A stretch of DNA of 64,000 bases from Coleofasciculus sp040219735 (GCA_040219735.1 JAVJRX010000020.1), one strand, 5' to 3'; positions 52,928 through 62,530 are shown, counted from the stretch's first letter. Notes: a model not told the origin generated them from the letters alone. Numbers and translations: made by a program.

Positions 52928-54220
52928 CTAATTATAAGGCAGTTGAATCTGTAACCAAGCTCCCCCGGTTTCTGGATGATTTTTAGCGTTGACAGTACCA
53001 CCGTGAGCCTGAACGATTTGCTGGACAATTGCCAAACCTAAACCACTACCACTGTTGCGACCCAATGTGGTTAAGTTCTCAGAATTTGGTTGACGATATC
53101 GCGAGGCATCTCCTCGATAGAGTCGCTCAAAGACGCGGGGTAAGTCATTGCCAGAAAAACCAGCGCCTTCGTCAATAATATCGATTTGCATCAGCGCTTT
53201 TTCTGTCAGATCAGGAGTTGTTGGGTTACTCACTTCAACTCGAATTGACCCTTGAGGTGGACTATGTTTAATACTATTATCTAATACATTCAAAAAAACC
53301 TGAGTGAGTCGAGACTCATCAGCTTTAATGGGTAAAGTATCGGGTCCACTATAGGCAAGATGTAGTTGTTTTTGTTCTGCCAAAGGCTCCAAGCGCTGCC
53401 AAGCCGACTGAATTAAAGACTTTAAATCAAGAGATTTATAGGTAAGACTCTGATTCGGATCGCGTTCGAGATGACTAAGTTCCAGCCAGTTTTGAATCAG
53501 ATCGATCAACCGATTAATTTCTTGCAGAAGTTGCTCAACCCAACGGCTTTCTGGAGGGTTAACTCGTCCTTGCAAGGCTTCTGCGACTAAGCGAATAGAC
53601 GTGAGTGGAGTTCTCAATTCGTGGGCTAAATCAGACACCCACTGATTTCGAGATTCCGAGAGTTCAATCAGAGGTTGTCGATTTTCCAAAAATACACCAA
53701 CTTGTCCCTTAGCAAGGGGCCAACCATAAGCCCGCAACATGAGCGATCGCACCTCGCTCATCGCTGCACCATCCATACAGGCGGGATGAAATACCCACTC
53801 TTGGCTCGTCGATTGTTGCTGTTTACGAGTTTTCTCGATTAACTGATCCAGTTCGTAGGAGCGCACTACCTCTAGAAGTAAGCGAATCTGTCCAGGTTCC
53901 CAGCGGTCAATTTGCAATAACCGACGCGCCTGCTGGTTGCACCAAATTAAGTGATTGTCTTCGTCTACTTGTAAATACCCGACGGGCGCGACTTGGAATA
54001 GGGATTGAATGGCGTTGAGTTGGTCTTCTAAGACAAGGCGCTGCTGATTAGCTTGGGCAATGGCTCCCCGTAAACGAGACTCTAAAGAAAACGAGTTACT
54101 AGTCGAATCGACTGGCAACAACTCTAAGGTTTGCTTGAGCTGCTGTTTGGTGCGGTGTTGTAGCCATAAGCCAACCCCAATTCCTAGAGCTAGACCCAAC
54201 AGAAATGTCAAGAGGGTCAT
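52928..54220 (-). CDS. sphS: Phosphate-sensing histidine kinase SphS
   Basis: From ATG at 54220 the protein has about 430 residues. It starts with an N-terminal hydrophobic helix (LLTFLLGLALGIGVGLWL), followed by a coiled segment. A PAS domain (about 80-195; FQVAPVGYLQVDEDNHLIWCN), HisKA with SDLAHELRTPLTSIRLV (phospho-His about 208) and HATPase_c with NVLDNSIKHS, DEGAGF and GSGLGLAIV follow. This is the PhoR/SphS architecture: a membrane-tethered kinase without a periplasmic sensor loop. TTG at 54232 is an alternative start. It lies downstream of sphR on the same strand, separated by 136 bp. Confidence 0.9.
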   Translation of the reverse strand: MTLLTFLLGLALGIGVGLWLQHRTKQQLKQTLELLPVDSTSNSFSLESRLRGAIAQANQQRLVLEDQLNAIQSLFQVAPVGYLQVDEDNHLIWCNQQARRLLQIDRWEPGQIRLLLEVVRSYELDQLIEKTRKQQQSTSQEWVFHPACMDGAAMSEVRSLMLRAYGWPLAKGQVGVFLENRQPLIELSESRNQWVSDLAHELRTPLTSIRLVAEALQGRVNPPESRWVEQLLQEINRLIDLIQNWLELSHLERDPNQSLTYKSLDLKSLIQSAWQRLEPLAEQKQLHLAYSGPDTLPIKADESRLTQVFLNVLDNSIKHSPPQGSIRVEVSNPTTPDLTEKALMQIDIIDEGAGFSGNDLPRVFERLYRGDASRYRQPNSENLTTLGRNSGSGLGLAIVQQIVQAHGGTVNAKNHPETGGAWLQIQLPYN

Positions 54221-54356
54221 GGGTGTGATCAATAAGAATGTTGCCGAGCGATGGTTTAGATATTGTAACCTTTCGACAGGGCGATGTAGATACTCCTTGA
54301 TTGTTACGGCTGATGTAGGTTAACACGCGATCGCTGGTGTCCCATCTAATTGAAGA

Positions 54357-55109
54357 TCAGCCAAATCGGTAGCCGAAGCCGCGAACGGTAATCAAGTATT
54401 CCGGTTGACTGGGGTCTTTTTCTAATTTTTCCCGCAGCCAGCGAATGTGAACATCGACGGTTTTGGTATCTCCGAGAAAGTCCGGACCCCAAACCTGATC
54501 GATTAACTGCTCGCGAGACCACACCCGACGAGGATATCCCATAAACAATTCCAACAGTCGGAATTCCTTGGGTGAGAAATTAACCTCCTCGCCACGCACC
54601 GTGACTCGGCATTCTTCGGGGTAGAGGGTAATGTCCCGTAACTGTAACGTCGGCGTTGGCGGTATGGAATTATAGCGGTGACGACGCAGAAGGGCGCGAC
54701 AACGAGCGATTAATTCCCGCATGCTAAAGGGTTTGGTCAGGTAGTCATCGGCACCGACTTCCAAACCCAAAACCCGATCCGTTTCACTGGCTTTGGCACT
54801 GAGAATCAAAATGGGGATAGAATTCCCTTTATACCGGATCAAGCGACACAGATCGAGTCCGTTCACCTGAGGCAGCATCAAGTCTAGAATCAACAGGCTA
54901 AAATGGCACTCCTCGTTATTGGAGTCGCCCTCAGACAGAAGGGTTAAAGCAGTACGACCATCAGCAGCCGTCACCACGTCATAACCTTCCTCTTGTAGGG
55001 ACAACATCAGCATTTCTCGGATGAGAGTCTCGTCTTCTACGACCAGAATGCGGTTGGATTGTGCCAGTTCTGGAGTGGAAGGGCTTTGCGGTAGATCGAC
55101 AGAAAGCAT
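54357..55109 (-). CDS. sphR: Phosphate response regulator SphR (OmpR/PhoB type)
   Basis: The 250-residue regulator has a receiver domain (RILVVEDETLIREML, phospho-Asp in LLILDLMLPQVNG about residue 76, SAKASETD, YLTKPF). A winged-helix DNA-binding domain follows (VNFSPKEFRLLELFMGYPRRVWSREQLIDQVWG...VDVHIRWLREKLEKDP). It controls phosphate-starvation genes in partnership with SphS. In this window it is the first gene of the sphR-sphS-phoU set. The receiver has an insertion of about six residues (DSNNEE) after the third helix. Confidence 0.92.
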   Translation of the reverse strand: MLSVDLPQSPSTPELAQSNRILVVEDETLIREMLMLSLQEEGYDVVTAADGRTALTLLSEGDSNNEECHFSLLILDLMLPQVNGLDLCRLIRYKGNSIPILILSAKASETDRVLGLEVGADDYLTKPFSMRELIARCRALLRRHRYNSIPPTPTLQLRDITLYPEECRVTVRGEEVNFSPKEFRLLELFMGYPRRVWSREQLIDQVWGPDFLGDTKTVDVHIRWLREKLEKDPSQPEYLITVRGFGYRFG

Positions 55110-55421
55110 ATAGGGTAAGGAAATTGGGTATCTGAGGTTCTAAGCCAAGGTATACACCAAAATCATGGTGTTGAAACTATATAGAAATAAAACTCTACGT
55201 CTAGATTGACACAAGATTCAGCTAGTGTGGCTATACCCTGTCAATTTTTAAAGACTTAAAACAATTTGCTTAAATTTATTGCCGATTCTTCTATGGTGGC
55301 ATACACTAAGGATAGTGTAATACATGTCATACGCAAGTATGACAAAATGAGGGGTCTTACAGAAACAAAGCAGGGGGCTGGTAAGCCCAGTCCACCTGCT
55401 TTCACTTTTTTAGAAGGGATA
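55110..55421. promoter_or_regulatory. Divergent control region of sphR and creatininase-family gene
   Basis: The clearest feature is a palindrome at 55325-55344: tgtcatac, gcaa, gtatgaca, an 8-bp perfect stem with a 4-base gap, 78 bp before the proposed plus-strand start. It could be an operator. The AT-rich part at 55235-55275 contains ctta-type motifs (acttaaaac, gcttaaatt), but their spacing does not match the 11-base period of a Pho box. Confidence 0.45.
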
Positions 55422-56168
55422 ATGCTGCTACATTTGATGACCTGGATCGAGGTTGAGGAGTACTTGAAGCGATCGCCGGGGATTATTCTGCCAATTGGTT
55501 CAACGGAACAACATGGACCAACGGGATTAATTGGTACCGACGCGATATGTGCCGAAGCGATCGCGCGAGGGGTGGGTGAAGCGACCAATGCGATCGTTAG
55601 TCCAACGATTAGTGTGGGGATGGCGCTGCATCATACAGGTTTTCCGGGTACGATGAGCCTGAAACCCAGTACCTTGATTCACGTCATCCAAGATTATTTA
55701 GTCAGCTTAACCCGGGCTGGATTTAGCCGATTTTTCTTTATTAATGGTCACGGCGGTAACGTTGCTACGCTAAAGGCAGCCTTTTCTGAAAGTTACGCCT
55801 ATCTCTGGGATCTCAACATTCCCAACAGCGACAAGGTAAGATGCCGCCTTGCCAATTGGTTTACCTGTAATTCGGTTTACACGTTAGCCAAACAACTGTA
55901 TGGCAATCAGGAAGGGTCTCACGCCACACCCAGCGAAGTCGCTTTAACTCAATACCTTTATCCCGAAGCAATCAAACAAGCCCCCTTAGCCGCTAATGTA
56001 GCCTCTGGACATCCAATTTACGGTGCGACAGACTTCCGCCGTCGCTATCCCGATGGACGAATGGGTTCTAACCCCGCCTTAGCCAAACCGGAACATGGTC
56101 AGAAATTGTATGAGGCGGCGGTGAAAGAAATGAGTCAGGCATATCTGGAATTTTTGCATACCGAGTGA
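55422..56168 (+). CDS. Creatininase-family amidohydrolase
   Basis: The 248-residue protein has the creatininase/MftE fold motifs: GIILPIGSTEQHGPTGLIGTDAICAE (metal-binding Glu, His and Asp), FFINGHGGNVATL (His) and GSHATPSEVALTQYL (Glu). ATG at 55422 has aaggg upstream and gives the family start; the open frame extends to 55266 without support. Members cleave C-N bonds of small cyclic amides or modify redox peptides. The substrate here is not known. Confidence 0.88.
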   Translation: MLLHLMTWIEVEEYLKRSPGIILPIGSTEQHGPTGLIGTDAICAEAIARGVGEATNAIVSPTISVGMALHHTGFPGTMSLKPSTLIHVIQDYLVSLTRAGFSRFFFINGHGGNVATLKAAFSESYAYLWDLNIPNSDKVRCRLANWFTCNSVYTLAKQLYGNQEGSHATPSEVALTQYLYPEAIKQAPLAANVASGHPIYGATDFRRRYPDGRMGSNPALAKPEHGQKLYEAAVKEMSQAYLEFLHTE

Positions 56169-56359
56169 CAGTCTTCTAGAGACAGGTTAAACTCTTAATT
56201 ACACCACGCCTGCTAGCAAAGGAAGCAGTACGGAATTGTTTTTCCTCGCTGCGATCGCGATCGGCGAGCGGGTTTGGTTTTGGGAGAGAGCGAGCGCTCG
56301 ACTCCAGCTCACGATTTAGTTTGAGTGGGGGAGTGATTCCCCAGAGGAAGAGCAGAGGC

Positions 56360-57298
56360 ATGAGTGCGATCGACTTTACTGTCGCGATTTGTACCTATAA
56401 CGGCGCGAATCGTTTATCAGAGGTTCTGGAAGGGTTGCGATCGCAGGAAGGGACAGAGGATATTTCCTGGGAAATTATTGTCGTCGATAATAACAGCACT
56501 GACGATACAGCTAAGGTGGTTCAGGAATACCAAGCGAACTGGTCTGAACCTTATCCCATTCATTATTACTTGGAACCTGAACAAGGACTAGCATTTGCTA
56601 GACGATGTGCCATCCGAGAAGCCAAGGGTGCTTTAATCGGTTTTCTGGATGACGATAATTTTCCCAAACCCAATTGGGTGGCACAAGCTTATCATTTTGG
56701 ACAATCTCACCCGAAAGCTGGCGCTTATGGAGGGCAAATTCATGGCAAATTTGAAGTAGAACCCCCGCCAGGATTTGAGAGAATTGCACGTTATTTTGCG
56801 ATCCTGGAAGGAACGAAGATGTATTGTTACAACGAAAGGTATGCATCTACCCGCAAAAAGATGTTTCCTCCAGGAGCCGGAATTGTCATTCGCAAACAAG
56901 CTTGGATAGAGAGTGTTCCTGAACGTCCCCTGCTCCCTCAAACGAATGAAGATTTAGAAATGCTATCCTACATTTGGCAGGCAGGATGGGAACTTTGGTT
57001 CAATCCGGAAATGGAGATTGACCATTTTATTCCTAAATCGCGTTTTGAGAAAGAGTATCTAATGCGTTTTTTCCAAAACAATGGTCGGCTGCGGTATCAG
57101 GTGCGAATGTTAAGCTATAAACCCTGGCAAAAACCTCTAGTTATACCCGTCTATATGGTTAATGATTTACGGAAAATTGTACTGCACTTTATCAAATATC
57201 GGAAAGTATTGGAATCTGATAAAGTTGTTGCTGGTGAAATGGAGATACTCTTAAGTATTATGTCTAGTAATTTTTACAAGTTGAAAAATAAAATTTGA
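56360..57298 (+). CDS. hpsE: HpsE-like glycosyltransferase family 2
   Basis: The 312-residue GT-A enzyme has FTVAICTYNGANRLSEVLEGL, IIVVDNNSTDDTA and the metal-binding DDD in IGFLDDDNFPKPNWV. GAYGGQIHGKFEVEPPPGFERIA and NEDLEMLSYIWQAGWELWFNPEMEIDHFIPKSR follow. This pattern is that of HpsE, a hormogonium polysaccharide glycosyltransferase that supports gliding motility in filamentous cyanobacteria. ATG at 56360 has AGAGG upstream. In the classical hps locus HpsE lies with other hps genes; here it borders other glycosyltransferases, so its product polysaccharide is uncertain. Confidence 0.85.
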   Translation: MSAIDFTVAICTYNGANRLSEVLEGLRSQEGTEDISWEIIVVDNNSTDDTAKVVQEYQANWSEPYPIHYYLEPEQGLAFARRCAIREAKGALIGFLDDDNFPKPNWVAQAYHFGQSHPKAGAYGGQIHGKFEVEPPPGFERIARYFAILEGTKMYCYNERYASTRKKMFPPGAGIVIRKQAWIESVPERPLLPQTNEDLEMLSYIWQAGWELWFNPEMEIDHFIPKSRFEKEYLMRFFQNNGRLRYQVRMLSYKPWQKPLVIPVYMVNDLRKIVLHFIKYRKVLESDKVVAGEMEILLSIMSSNFYKLKNKI

Positions 57299-57343
57299 AA
57301 AAGTTAATAATAGTCAAAATTAGGCATTATGCTTATAGAATTT

Positions 57344-58459
57344 TTATGATAAGTTGATTATTTTTTGTATTTCAAGTGAAAAATTACTCCAGCTTAGATG
57401 TTCAACAGTTTTCCTAATATCACTCTTGAGTTTAAAAGCCTGTTCAATTAATTCACATATTACTTCAGCAGAACTATCAATATTAAATAGAAACCCATTG
57501 GCTCCGTGATTGATAAGATCAGGAGCGAATCCAGTATTGCTGGCAACAGGAACAATATTACACATCATTGTTTCAATCAGGGGAATGGGACCACCTTCTA
57601 GCTTTGCGGGTGAGACAAAAACGTCCATTTTAGAATAGTGTTTAGGGTAGTCGGAGTAAGGCGCTTGAATGTAAGCAAAATTAGGTATAGCCTTCAATTC
57701 TGCAAATCTCTCATATTCTTCCCAGTTCCTACCAATGAGTAGGACTTTGCGGTGAGGTATTTTTTTAATAATGTTGAAAATACGATCAGGTTCTTTGCGG
57801 GGATAGTAAGCAGTACAGAAACCTACAGCACCCCGACCTGATCGTTCATGAGGCTGAAACATATCTGGATCAGCTGCTCCCAAAATATAAGTAACTTTTC
57901 CAGGCTTGACTCCACAGTTCACCATACGATTAGCAAACTGCGAACACATACATATAACTTTAGTAGAATGATTCATAACATAGGCAAATTCTTCATCACG
58001 CATAATTCCCTTCGGATGAGTGTACCAAACGAAGGATTTGCTATGTCGAAGTTCTGGATACATTCGTAAGCAGAGAGTGAAGTAGGAGTAGTGAGCAAAA
58101 AAGTATGCCTTGGAACGCGGTAGAGGGGGAAGATTAGGGGTATAAGAAAAAACATTTTTACCTTCGTAATAATAACCTGCACGTAAAAAGTAATACTTTC
58201 CAGGAAAATAATTTGCAATTTCTCTACAGATTGCCCCAAGAATCCAATTGACATCTCCTTTATTGATAATAAAAACTAAGTCATATTCATCATCTTCGTT
58301 ACTATTTTTAGTAAATTGGTTAAATGAATCGCTAATCGTAGAGGAAGTCCAGTAAGGGATTTTATAATTATCTTGGTTTATTCTAAGAAGTACTTCTATA
58401 CTAAGTGCCATCAGTTGATTTTTGGCTCTTATTAGTTTATTTTTCACGAAATTATACAT
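57344..58459 (-). CDS. Glycosyltransferase, GT-B type (family 4-like)
   Basis: The 371-residue protein has an N-terminal half with YDLVFIINKGDVNWILGAI and a C-terminal half with KVTYILGAADPDMF, VGFCTAYYPRKEPDRI, KVLLIGRNWEEYER and the donor-site signature DVFVSPAKLEGGPIPLIETMMCNIVPVAS. That layout is GT4-like, with a Glu in the place of the EX7E motif. ATG at 58459 lies 11 bases after the truncated methyltransferase stop. The gene is AT-rich relative to the left side of the window, as are its neighbours up to 63.6 kb. Sugar and acceptor are unknown. Confidence 0.82.
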   Translation of the reverse strand: MYNFVKNKLIRAKNQLMALSIEVLLRINQDNYKIPYWTSSTISDSFNQFTKNSNEDDEYDLVFIINKGDVNWILGAICREIANYFPGKYYFLRAGYYYEGKNVFSYTPNLPPLPRSKAYFFAHYSYFTLCLRMYPELRHSKSFVWYTHPKGIMRDEEFAYVMNHSTKVICMCSQFANRMVNCGVKPGKVTYILGAADPDMFQPHERSGRGAVGFCTAYYPRKEPDRIFNIIKKIPHRKVLLIGRNWEEYERFAELKAIPNFAYIQAPYSDYPKHYSKMDVFVSPAKLEGGPIPLIETMMCNIVPVASNTGFAPDLINHGANGFLFNIDSSAEVICELIEQAFKLKSDIRKTVEHLSWSNFSLEIQKIINLS

Positions 58460-58469
58460 AATATAGTAC

Positions 58470-58922
58470 CTAATTTTTTTGGGCAACAATTAAGCAAGTC
58501 AAATAGTAATGACGTTTTTGTTTCATGGAAAGAAGCTTGCGGATTGATTTACCTATCAAGCCAGATAGATTAAAAGCTTCTCTGATAAGATGATCCAAAT
58601 ATATTTGATTAATATAGTCCTTTTTCACTACCTTAAAACCTACACTTTGAACCATATTTATAATAGTAGACATATTAAAAAATTGGACATGGGTTCTATC
58701 TTGCCAATGTGAGTAAATCAACTTGCTTTTATCCATTCCAGCAGTTATCTCGCAATTAGGTACGGTAAGAATAATATTTTTTTGACAAACCCTATAGTAT
58801 TCTTGCAAAGCTTTCTTAGGATTTTGCAAATGTTCTAGGGTTTCAAATGACAGTATTGTCTCAACACTATTATCTTCCCAATTCAGATTATCTGCCTCTG
58901 AAACAGAAAATAAATTTGGCAT
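58470..58922 (-). pseudogene. SAM-dependent methyltransferase, 3' half only
   Basis: The 150 residues are the second half of a Methyltransf_11-type protein: NLFSVSEADNLNWEDNSVETILSFETLEHLQNPKKALQEYYRVC, then NIILTVPNC. The SAM-binding GxGxG motif that should precede it is absent. The frame runs back a little further (LFDGIDICTYPTWHEM, to about 58970), and there it meets the sulfotransferase remnant in another frame. A deletion evidently joined the two genes. Without the cofactor loop it should be inactive. Confidence 0.75.
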
Positions 58923-59458
58923 TTCATGCCAGGTTGGATAAGTACATATATCGATTCCATCAAATAAGATTGAAGTATACGTCCATATTCGCCCATAGAA
59001 ATATAACTACTATTTACTGCTAATAATCCCGGTAATGCTCGCGTATAATCTAAGGATTTTTCTGTTAATTGTTCACTAACAATTTCCTCGAAGCTTCGCC
59101 TTTCACGTTTTTGTCTTAAAAGATGCTTATAATGAGAAAAAGCGCGATCAATAGGATTTCTTAATAATGCAATTAACTTTACATTAGGCATTATTTCATA
59201 AATACGTTGAGGAACTCGTGGATCAGGCATATACGAGGGTGAAGCTTTCCCCCACATCTTATCCAACGGCGCACCCTGAAAAACTTCATTAGCAAAGTTT
59301 TCCCATCTTTTCTTAAAGTAATAGTCAGAGCTAAAAAAAGAAGTTTCTTTTTCAGGAATCATGTAAATTTCTGGATGAGGTTGAAGGTATTTAAAAAGAG
59401 ATGTTGTCCCAGCCTTCATCGCTCCTATAATTATAAAATCTAGATGTTTTGTTTGCAT
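58883..59458 (-). pseudogene. Sulfotransferase, 5' half only
   Basis: The protein has the PAPS-binding loop DFIIIGAMKAGTTSLFKYL (residues 8-26), KETSFFSSDYYF, and the 3'-phosphate-binding segment LIALLRNPIDRAFSHYKHL (about 96-114). The sequence is normal up to SSYISMGEYGRILQSY. The remaining 26 residues are out-of-frame translation of the methyltransferase remnant. About one third of the family's usual 280-300 residues is missing at the C-terminus. It would have transferred sulfate from PAPS, fitting a sulfated polysaccharide cluster. Confidence 0.78.
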
Positions 59459-59467
59459 ATTTTTTGA

Positions 59468-60607
59468 CTATAAAGTATTGCTAACTTGAAGGGCGACTCC
59501 CAAAGCATCAATATACTGTTGAGTAACAGTTTCCAAAGTAAACTGTTCAAGCCAACCTGAATCAACGGATTTGGCGTCGCCAGATAACACTTTCAAAATT
59601 GCTTGTGCCATTTCATTGCTATCACCTACTGGCACTAAATAACCATACTTGCCATTGTCTAGAATCTCAGCCGAACCACTGGGACAGTCTGTCGCCACTA
59701 CTGGAGTTCCTAAAGCCATTGCTTCTATCAGCGTATTTGACAACCCCTCCCAAATGGAAGATGACACAAAAACTGCTGCTTGTGCAATATAAGGATAGGG
59801 ATTCTTCTGAAAACCAGGTAGTGCCACATCGGCGTCTAAGTCCAACTCATCAATTAGAGTAGTGATTTGAGGATCGGGTGTATCCCGCACCTCTCCCAAA
59901 ATCATTAGTTTGGCAGGTCGAACCTGCCGTACTTTAGCAAAAGCCCGAATTAGTGTAGGGAAGTCTTTTTGCTTAGTCAGTCTTCCTATTCCTAAAATAA
60001 CCGGAGGTTGTCCTGATGTAAACCAAGGGTGTTCCAGAGGTTCCTTTGCCCTTGCCAAAATCAGGGGCGTTATTGTTGGATTATAGATTACTTGGATACG
60101 ATTCAAGGAAAGACCCGTCATCTGAGATAAATCCGTGGCTACTCCTTTAGACACAGCTATTATACCATCAGTCCAAGGGTAGGTTAGTCGCGCCGCCAGA
60201 GATTTAAAACGCCACCTCAATTCAACGTCGTGTTGGGCTTCAACAGAAAGGGTATTAGCCTCACGTACTACTACCTTAGTCGCTACTCTTGTCAGTCGCT
60301 TTGCCAATACTGCGCGTTCATTACTGTAGTGTGTTGTTGCTAATAAACCAGCAGGCTGTTCTTGTCGCAGATAATGCATCAGCTGAGGTAGACCCACCCC
60401 ATCTCGTAACCTGGAAGATTTCAAATCTACAATACGCACTTTGGGCGATACATCTGATAAATAAGGTCCTCGCTTGTAATTGAGTACTATATCAACTTTA
60501 AGTCCCTGGTGGACAAAGCTATTTGCCAAATTGACTATGACCCGTTCGGCTCCACCACCATAAAGACCATGTAGATAAAAAGCAACATGAGGTGATATTT
60601 TTAGCAT
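59468..60607 (-). CDS. Glycosyltransferase family 4, tandem paralogue A
   Basis: The 379-residue enzyme begins MLKISPHVAFYLHGLYGGGAERVIVNLANSF and has the GT4 donor region: NPTITPLILARAKEP, PPVILGIGRLTKQKDFPTLIRAFA, and VFVSSSIWEGLSNTLIEAMALGTPVVATDCPSGSAEIL (EX7E-like). ATG at 60607 is the family start, with aaagagaa upstream; the frame open to 60712 is not supported. It is closely similar to the next gene over its full length, indicating tandem duplication. It is probably part of extracellular polysaccharide synthesis. Confidence 0.9.
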   Translation of the reverse strand: MLKISPHVAFYLHGLYGGGAERVIVNLANSFVHQGLKVDIVLNYKRGPYLSDVSPKVRIVDLKSSRLRDGVGLPQLMHYLRQEQPAGLLATTHYSNERAVLAKRLTRVATKVVVREANTLSVEAQHDVELRWRFKSLAARLTYPWTDGIIAVSKGVATDLSQMTGLSLNRIQVIYNPTITPLILARAKEPLEHPWFTSGQPPVILGIGRLTKQKDFPTLIRAFAKVRQVRPAKLMILGEVRDTPDPQITTLIDELDLDADVALPGFQKNPYPYIAQAAVFVSSSIWEGLSNTLIEAMALGTPVVATDCPSGSAEILDNGKYGYLVPVGDSNEMAQAILKVLSGDAKSVDSGWLEQFTLETVTQQYIDALGVALQVSNTL

Positions 60608-60763
60608 TATTATTTTCTCTTTATCTGATAGAAATGGTTTTCTATGGTTGGTCGTACTAAAATCGATAAAACCTCTTAAATAACTTAACATTATTCTAGC
60701 AATTATCGGCATTCACTTGTAAAAATTATTCAAGATACGCAATTTATTTTCCTAAAATTTGAT

Positions 60764-60866
60764 TGGGGAGCATCCCAATTTGGCACGTTGGCTCTTTGAA
60801 TAGGGCTGAAACCCTTGTAATTGCGTTACTTTAGGTAATGCTTTGTCCAAAAGAGGATGCTCCCCA
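60764..60866. mobile_element. MITE-like element of 103 bp with 12-bp terminal inverted repeats
   Basis: Terminal arms are tggggagcatcc (60764-60775) and ggatgctcccca (60855-60866), a perfect 12-bp match. The interior is non-coding and contains ttggctctttgaatagggctgaaaccc. No target duplication is certain. It lies in the 490-bp gap between the two glycosyltransferase paralogues, which otherwise shows only AT-rich sequence. Confidence 0.6.
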
Positions 60867-61098
60867 TTAACAAGTCTTTGGGATTTGATTTAATTTCCTC
60901 GAAAAAACCGATAAAAAAACACTCTTCTGGATAATAAGCTTTCCAATTTTGTATAGTTCGTAGATAATTGCCTTTTATCCGAGAATTCTTGTAGTTGAAA
61001 TTTTCTATAAATTCTGTGTCAAACTTTACATTTATTTAATTTTTTAAATATTTTACTGCATCTTTTTTACTTTAAACTAGACTAGGACGGCTCATAAT

Positions 61099-62208
61099 TT
61101 ACTGGATAGCTATACCCAAAACATCCAAATATTGTTCAGTGGCACTTTCCAAGGTAAACTGCTCAAGCCATGCCGGAACGACTGACTTAGAGTCACCAGA
61201 TAACACACCCAAAAGTGCTTTAGTCATTGTCTCAATATCCCCCAGGGGAACCAGTAAACCATACTTTCCGTTATCCAGAATCTCCACGGGTCCACTCGGA
61301 CAGTTTGTAGAAATCACTGGAGTTCCGACCACCATAGCTTCTATCAGTACATTCGGCAAGCCCTCCCAAGCTGACGACAATACAAAAACTTTAGCTTGCG
61401 CCATATAAGCATAGGGATTGTCACTAAATCCCACCATAGTAACATCTTCTTCTAATCCCAGCTCACGAACTAGATTATTAAGTTTTTGTCGTTCCGGACC
61501 TCTCCCCACGATTACTAATCGACAGGGTTGCACCTGTTGCACCTGAGAAAAAGCTCGGATGAGGGTTGAAAAATTTTTCTGTTTGTTCAATCGCCCTAAT
61601 CCTAAAATTACAGGAGGCTCTCCCTTGGCAAACCAAGGATGTTCTACAGGTTCTTTTGCCTTCTTCAAAACTTCCGAAGTATTCACTGGGTTATAAATTA
61701 CTCGAATTCGTGATTGAGAAAGACCAGTAACTTTAGAAAGATCATTAGCTACGCCATGAGAAACAGCTACAATCCCATCTGCCCACGGATAAAATAATCG
61801 CGCCAAAATAGGAGACCAGCGCTCACTGTCTTTTTGATGTCGTGCATGAATAGAAAGAGTATTCCGTTCAGATACAACTACCCTTGTAGACACGCCAGCT
61901 AGACGCTTCGCCCATATTGCTATCTCATTATTGTAGTGCAAAGCTGAAAGAAGAGCTACAGGTTGCTCCTGTCTCAGGTAACGTGCCAATTTTGGAAGAC
62001 CACTCAGTAAACGGGGGTCTTTGAGATCCACAATCCTAACTTCAGAAGGCACCTGCGCTAAATAGGGACCTTCTACTATATTCAGGACTAAGTCTACCTT
62101 CACTCCTCGTTCGACAAAGCCACTTGTCAGATTCACCATAACTCGTTCAGCTCCACCACCGGAAAGCATCCGTAGGTAAACAGCGATGCGAGGTTGAGTT
62201 TCAAGCAT
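61099..62208 (-). CDS. Glycosyltransferase family 4, tandem paralogue B
   Basis: From ATG at 62208 the protein has 369 residues: RIAVYLRMLSGGGAERVMVNLTSGF, then NPVNTSEVLKKAKEPVEHPWF, PPVILGLGRLNKQKNFSTLIRAF, and VFVLSSAWEGLPNVLIEAMVVGTPVISTNCPSGPVEILDNGKYGLLVP. Here the EX7E signature (EGLPNVLIE) is canonical. It parallels paralogue A throughout, with shared endings (DSKSV..WLEQFTLE). A longer frame starts at TTG 62283, but neither start has a strong ribosome site. Same probable role as paralogue A. Confidence 0.9.
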   Translation of the reverse strand: MLETQPRIAVYLRMLSGGGAERVMVNLTSGFVERGVKVDLVLNIVEGPYLAQVPSEVRIVDLKDPRLLSGLPKLARYLRQEQPVALLSALHYNNEIAIWAKRLAGVSTRVVVSERNTLSIHARHQKDSERWSPILARLFYPWADGIVAVSHGVANDLSKVTGLSQSRIRVIYNPVNTSEVLKKAKEPVEHPWFAKGEPPVILGLGRLNKQKNFSTLIRAFSQVQQVQPCRLVIVGRGPERQKLNNLVRELGLEEDVTMVGFSDNPYAYMAQAKVFVLSSAWEGLPNVLIEAMVVGTPVISTNCPSGPVEILDNGKYGLLVPLGDIETMTKALLGVLSGDSKSVVPAWLEQFTLESATEQYLDVLGIAIQ

Positions 62209-62530
62209 AGGGAGAATTTTTTTGGGTCTATCTTGGCTAATTATAATGCCTTTGTGAAAACTGGAGTTTAAACTCCATGCCAAACCACACCATATCTGGT
62301 GAGTTAACTGGACGATTTTGGCAAAATAGCTCTATCTGTGATATGAGTCTAAAGTCCAATGAAAATCGAGTTTTTGCGGACTTGCCACCATTGTCTACCT
62401 TCAAGCAATGTCTCACTTCCCGGCTTTAAGTCAATGATTGCTTAAGTTAGCTGTAACTTTTGTGTTAGTCTTGACAAAAATATGTTATGCTGCATGGTAA
62501 TTAAATTTATCTAATGTTAATTATTCAACT
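62209..62530. other. Gap upstream of the last glycosyltransferase gene
   Basis: No gene is seen. agtcttgacaaaaatatgtt near 62468-62487 contains a TTGACA hexamer, but no -10 at the right spacing is convincing. The region is AT-rich and presumably holds divergent promoters. Confidence 0.4.

Noticed and set aside
55235..55275. Possible Pho box (CTTAA-type repeats) near sphR
   Set aside because: The spacing between the CTTAA elements is 14, not the expected 11 bases, and they lie on the side of the divergent gene.
62468..62500. TTGACA promoter element before the last glycosyltransferase
   Set aside because: No -10 hexamer at 16-18 bases from it; the match may be chance in AT-rich DNA.
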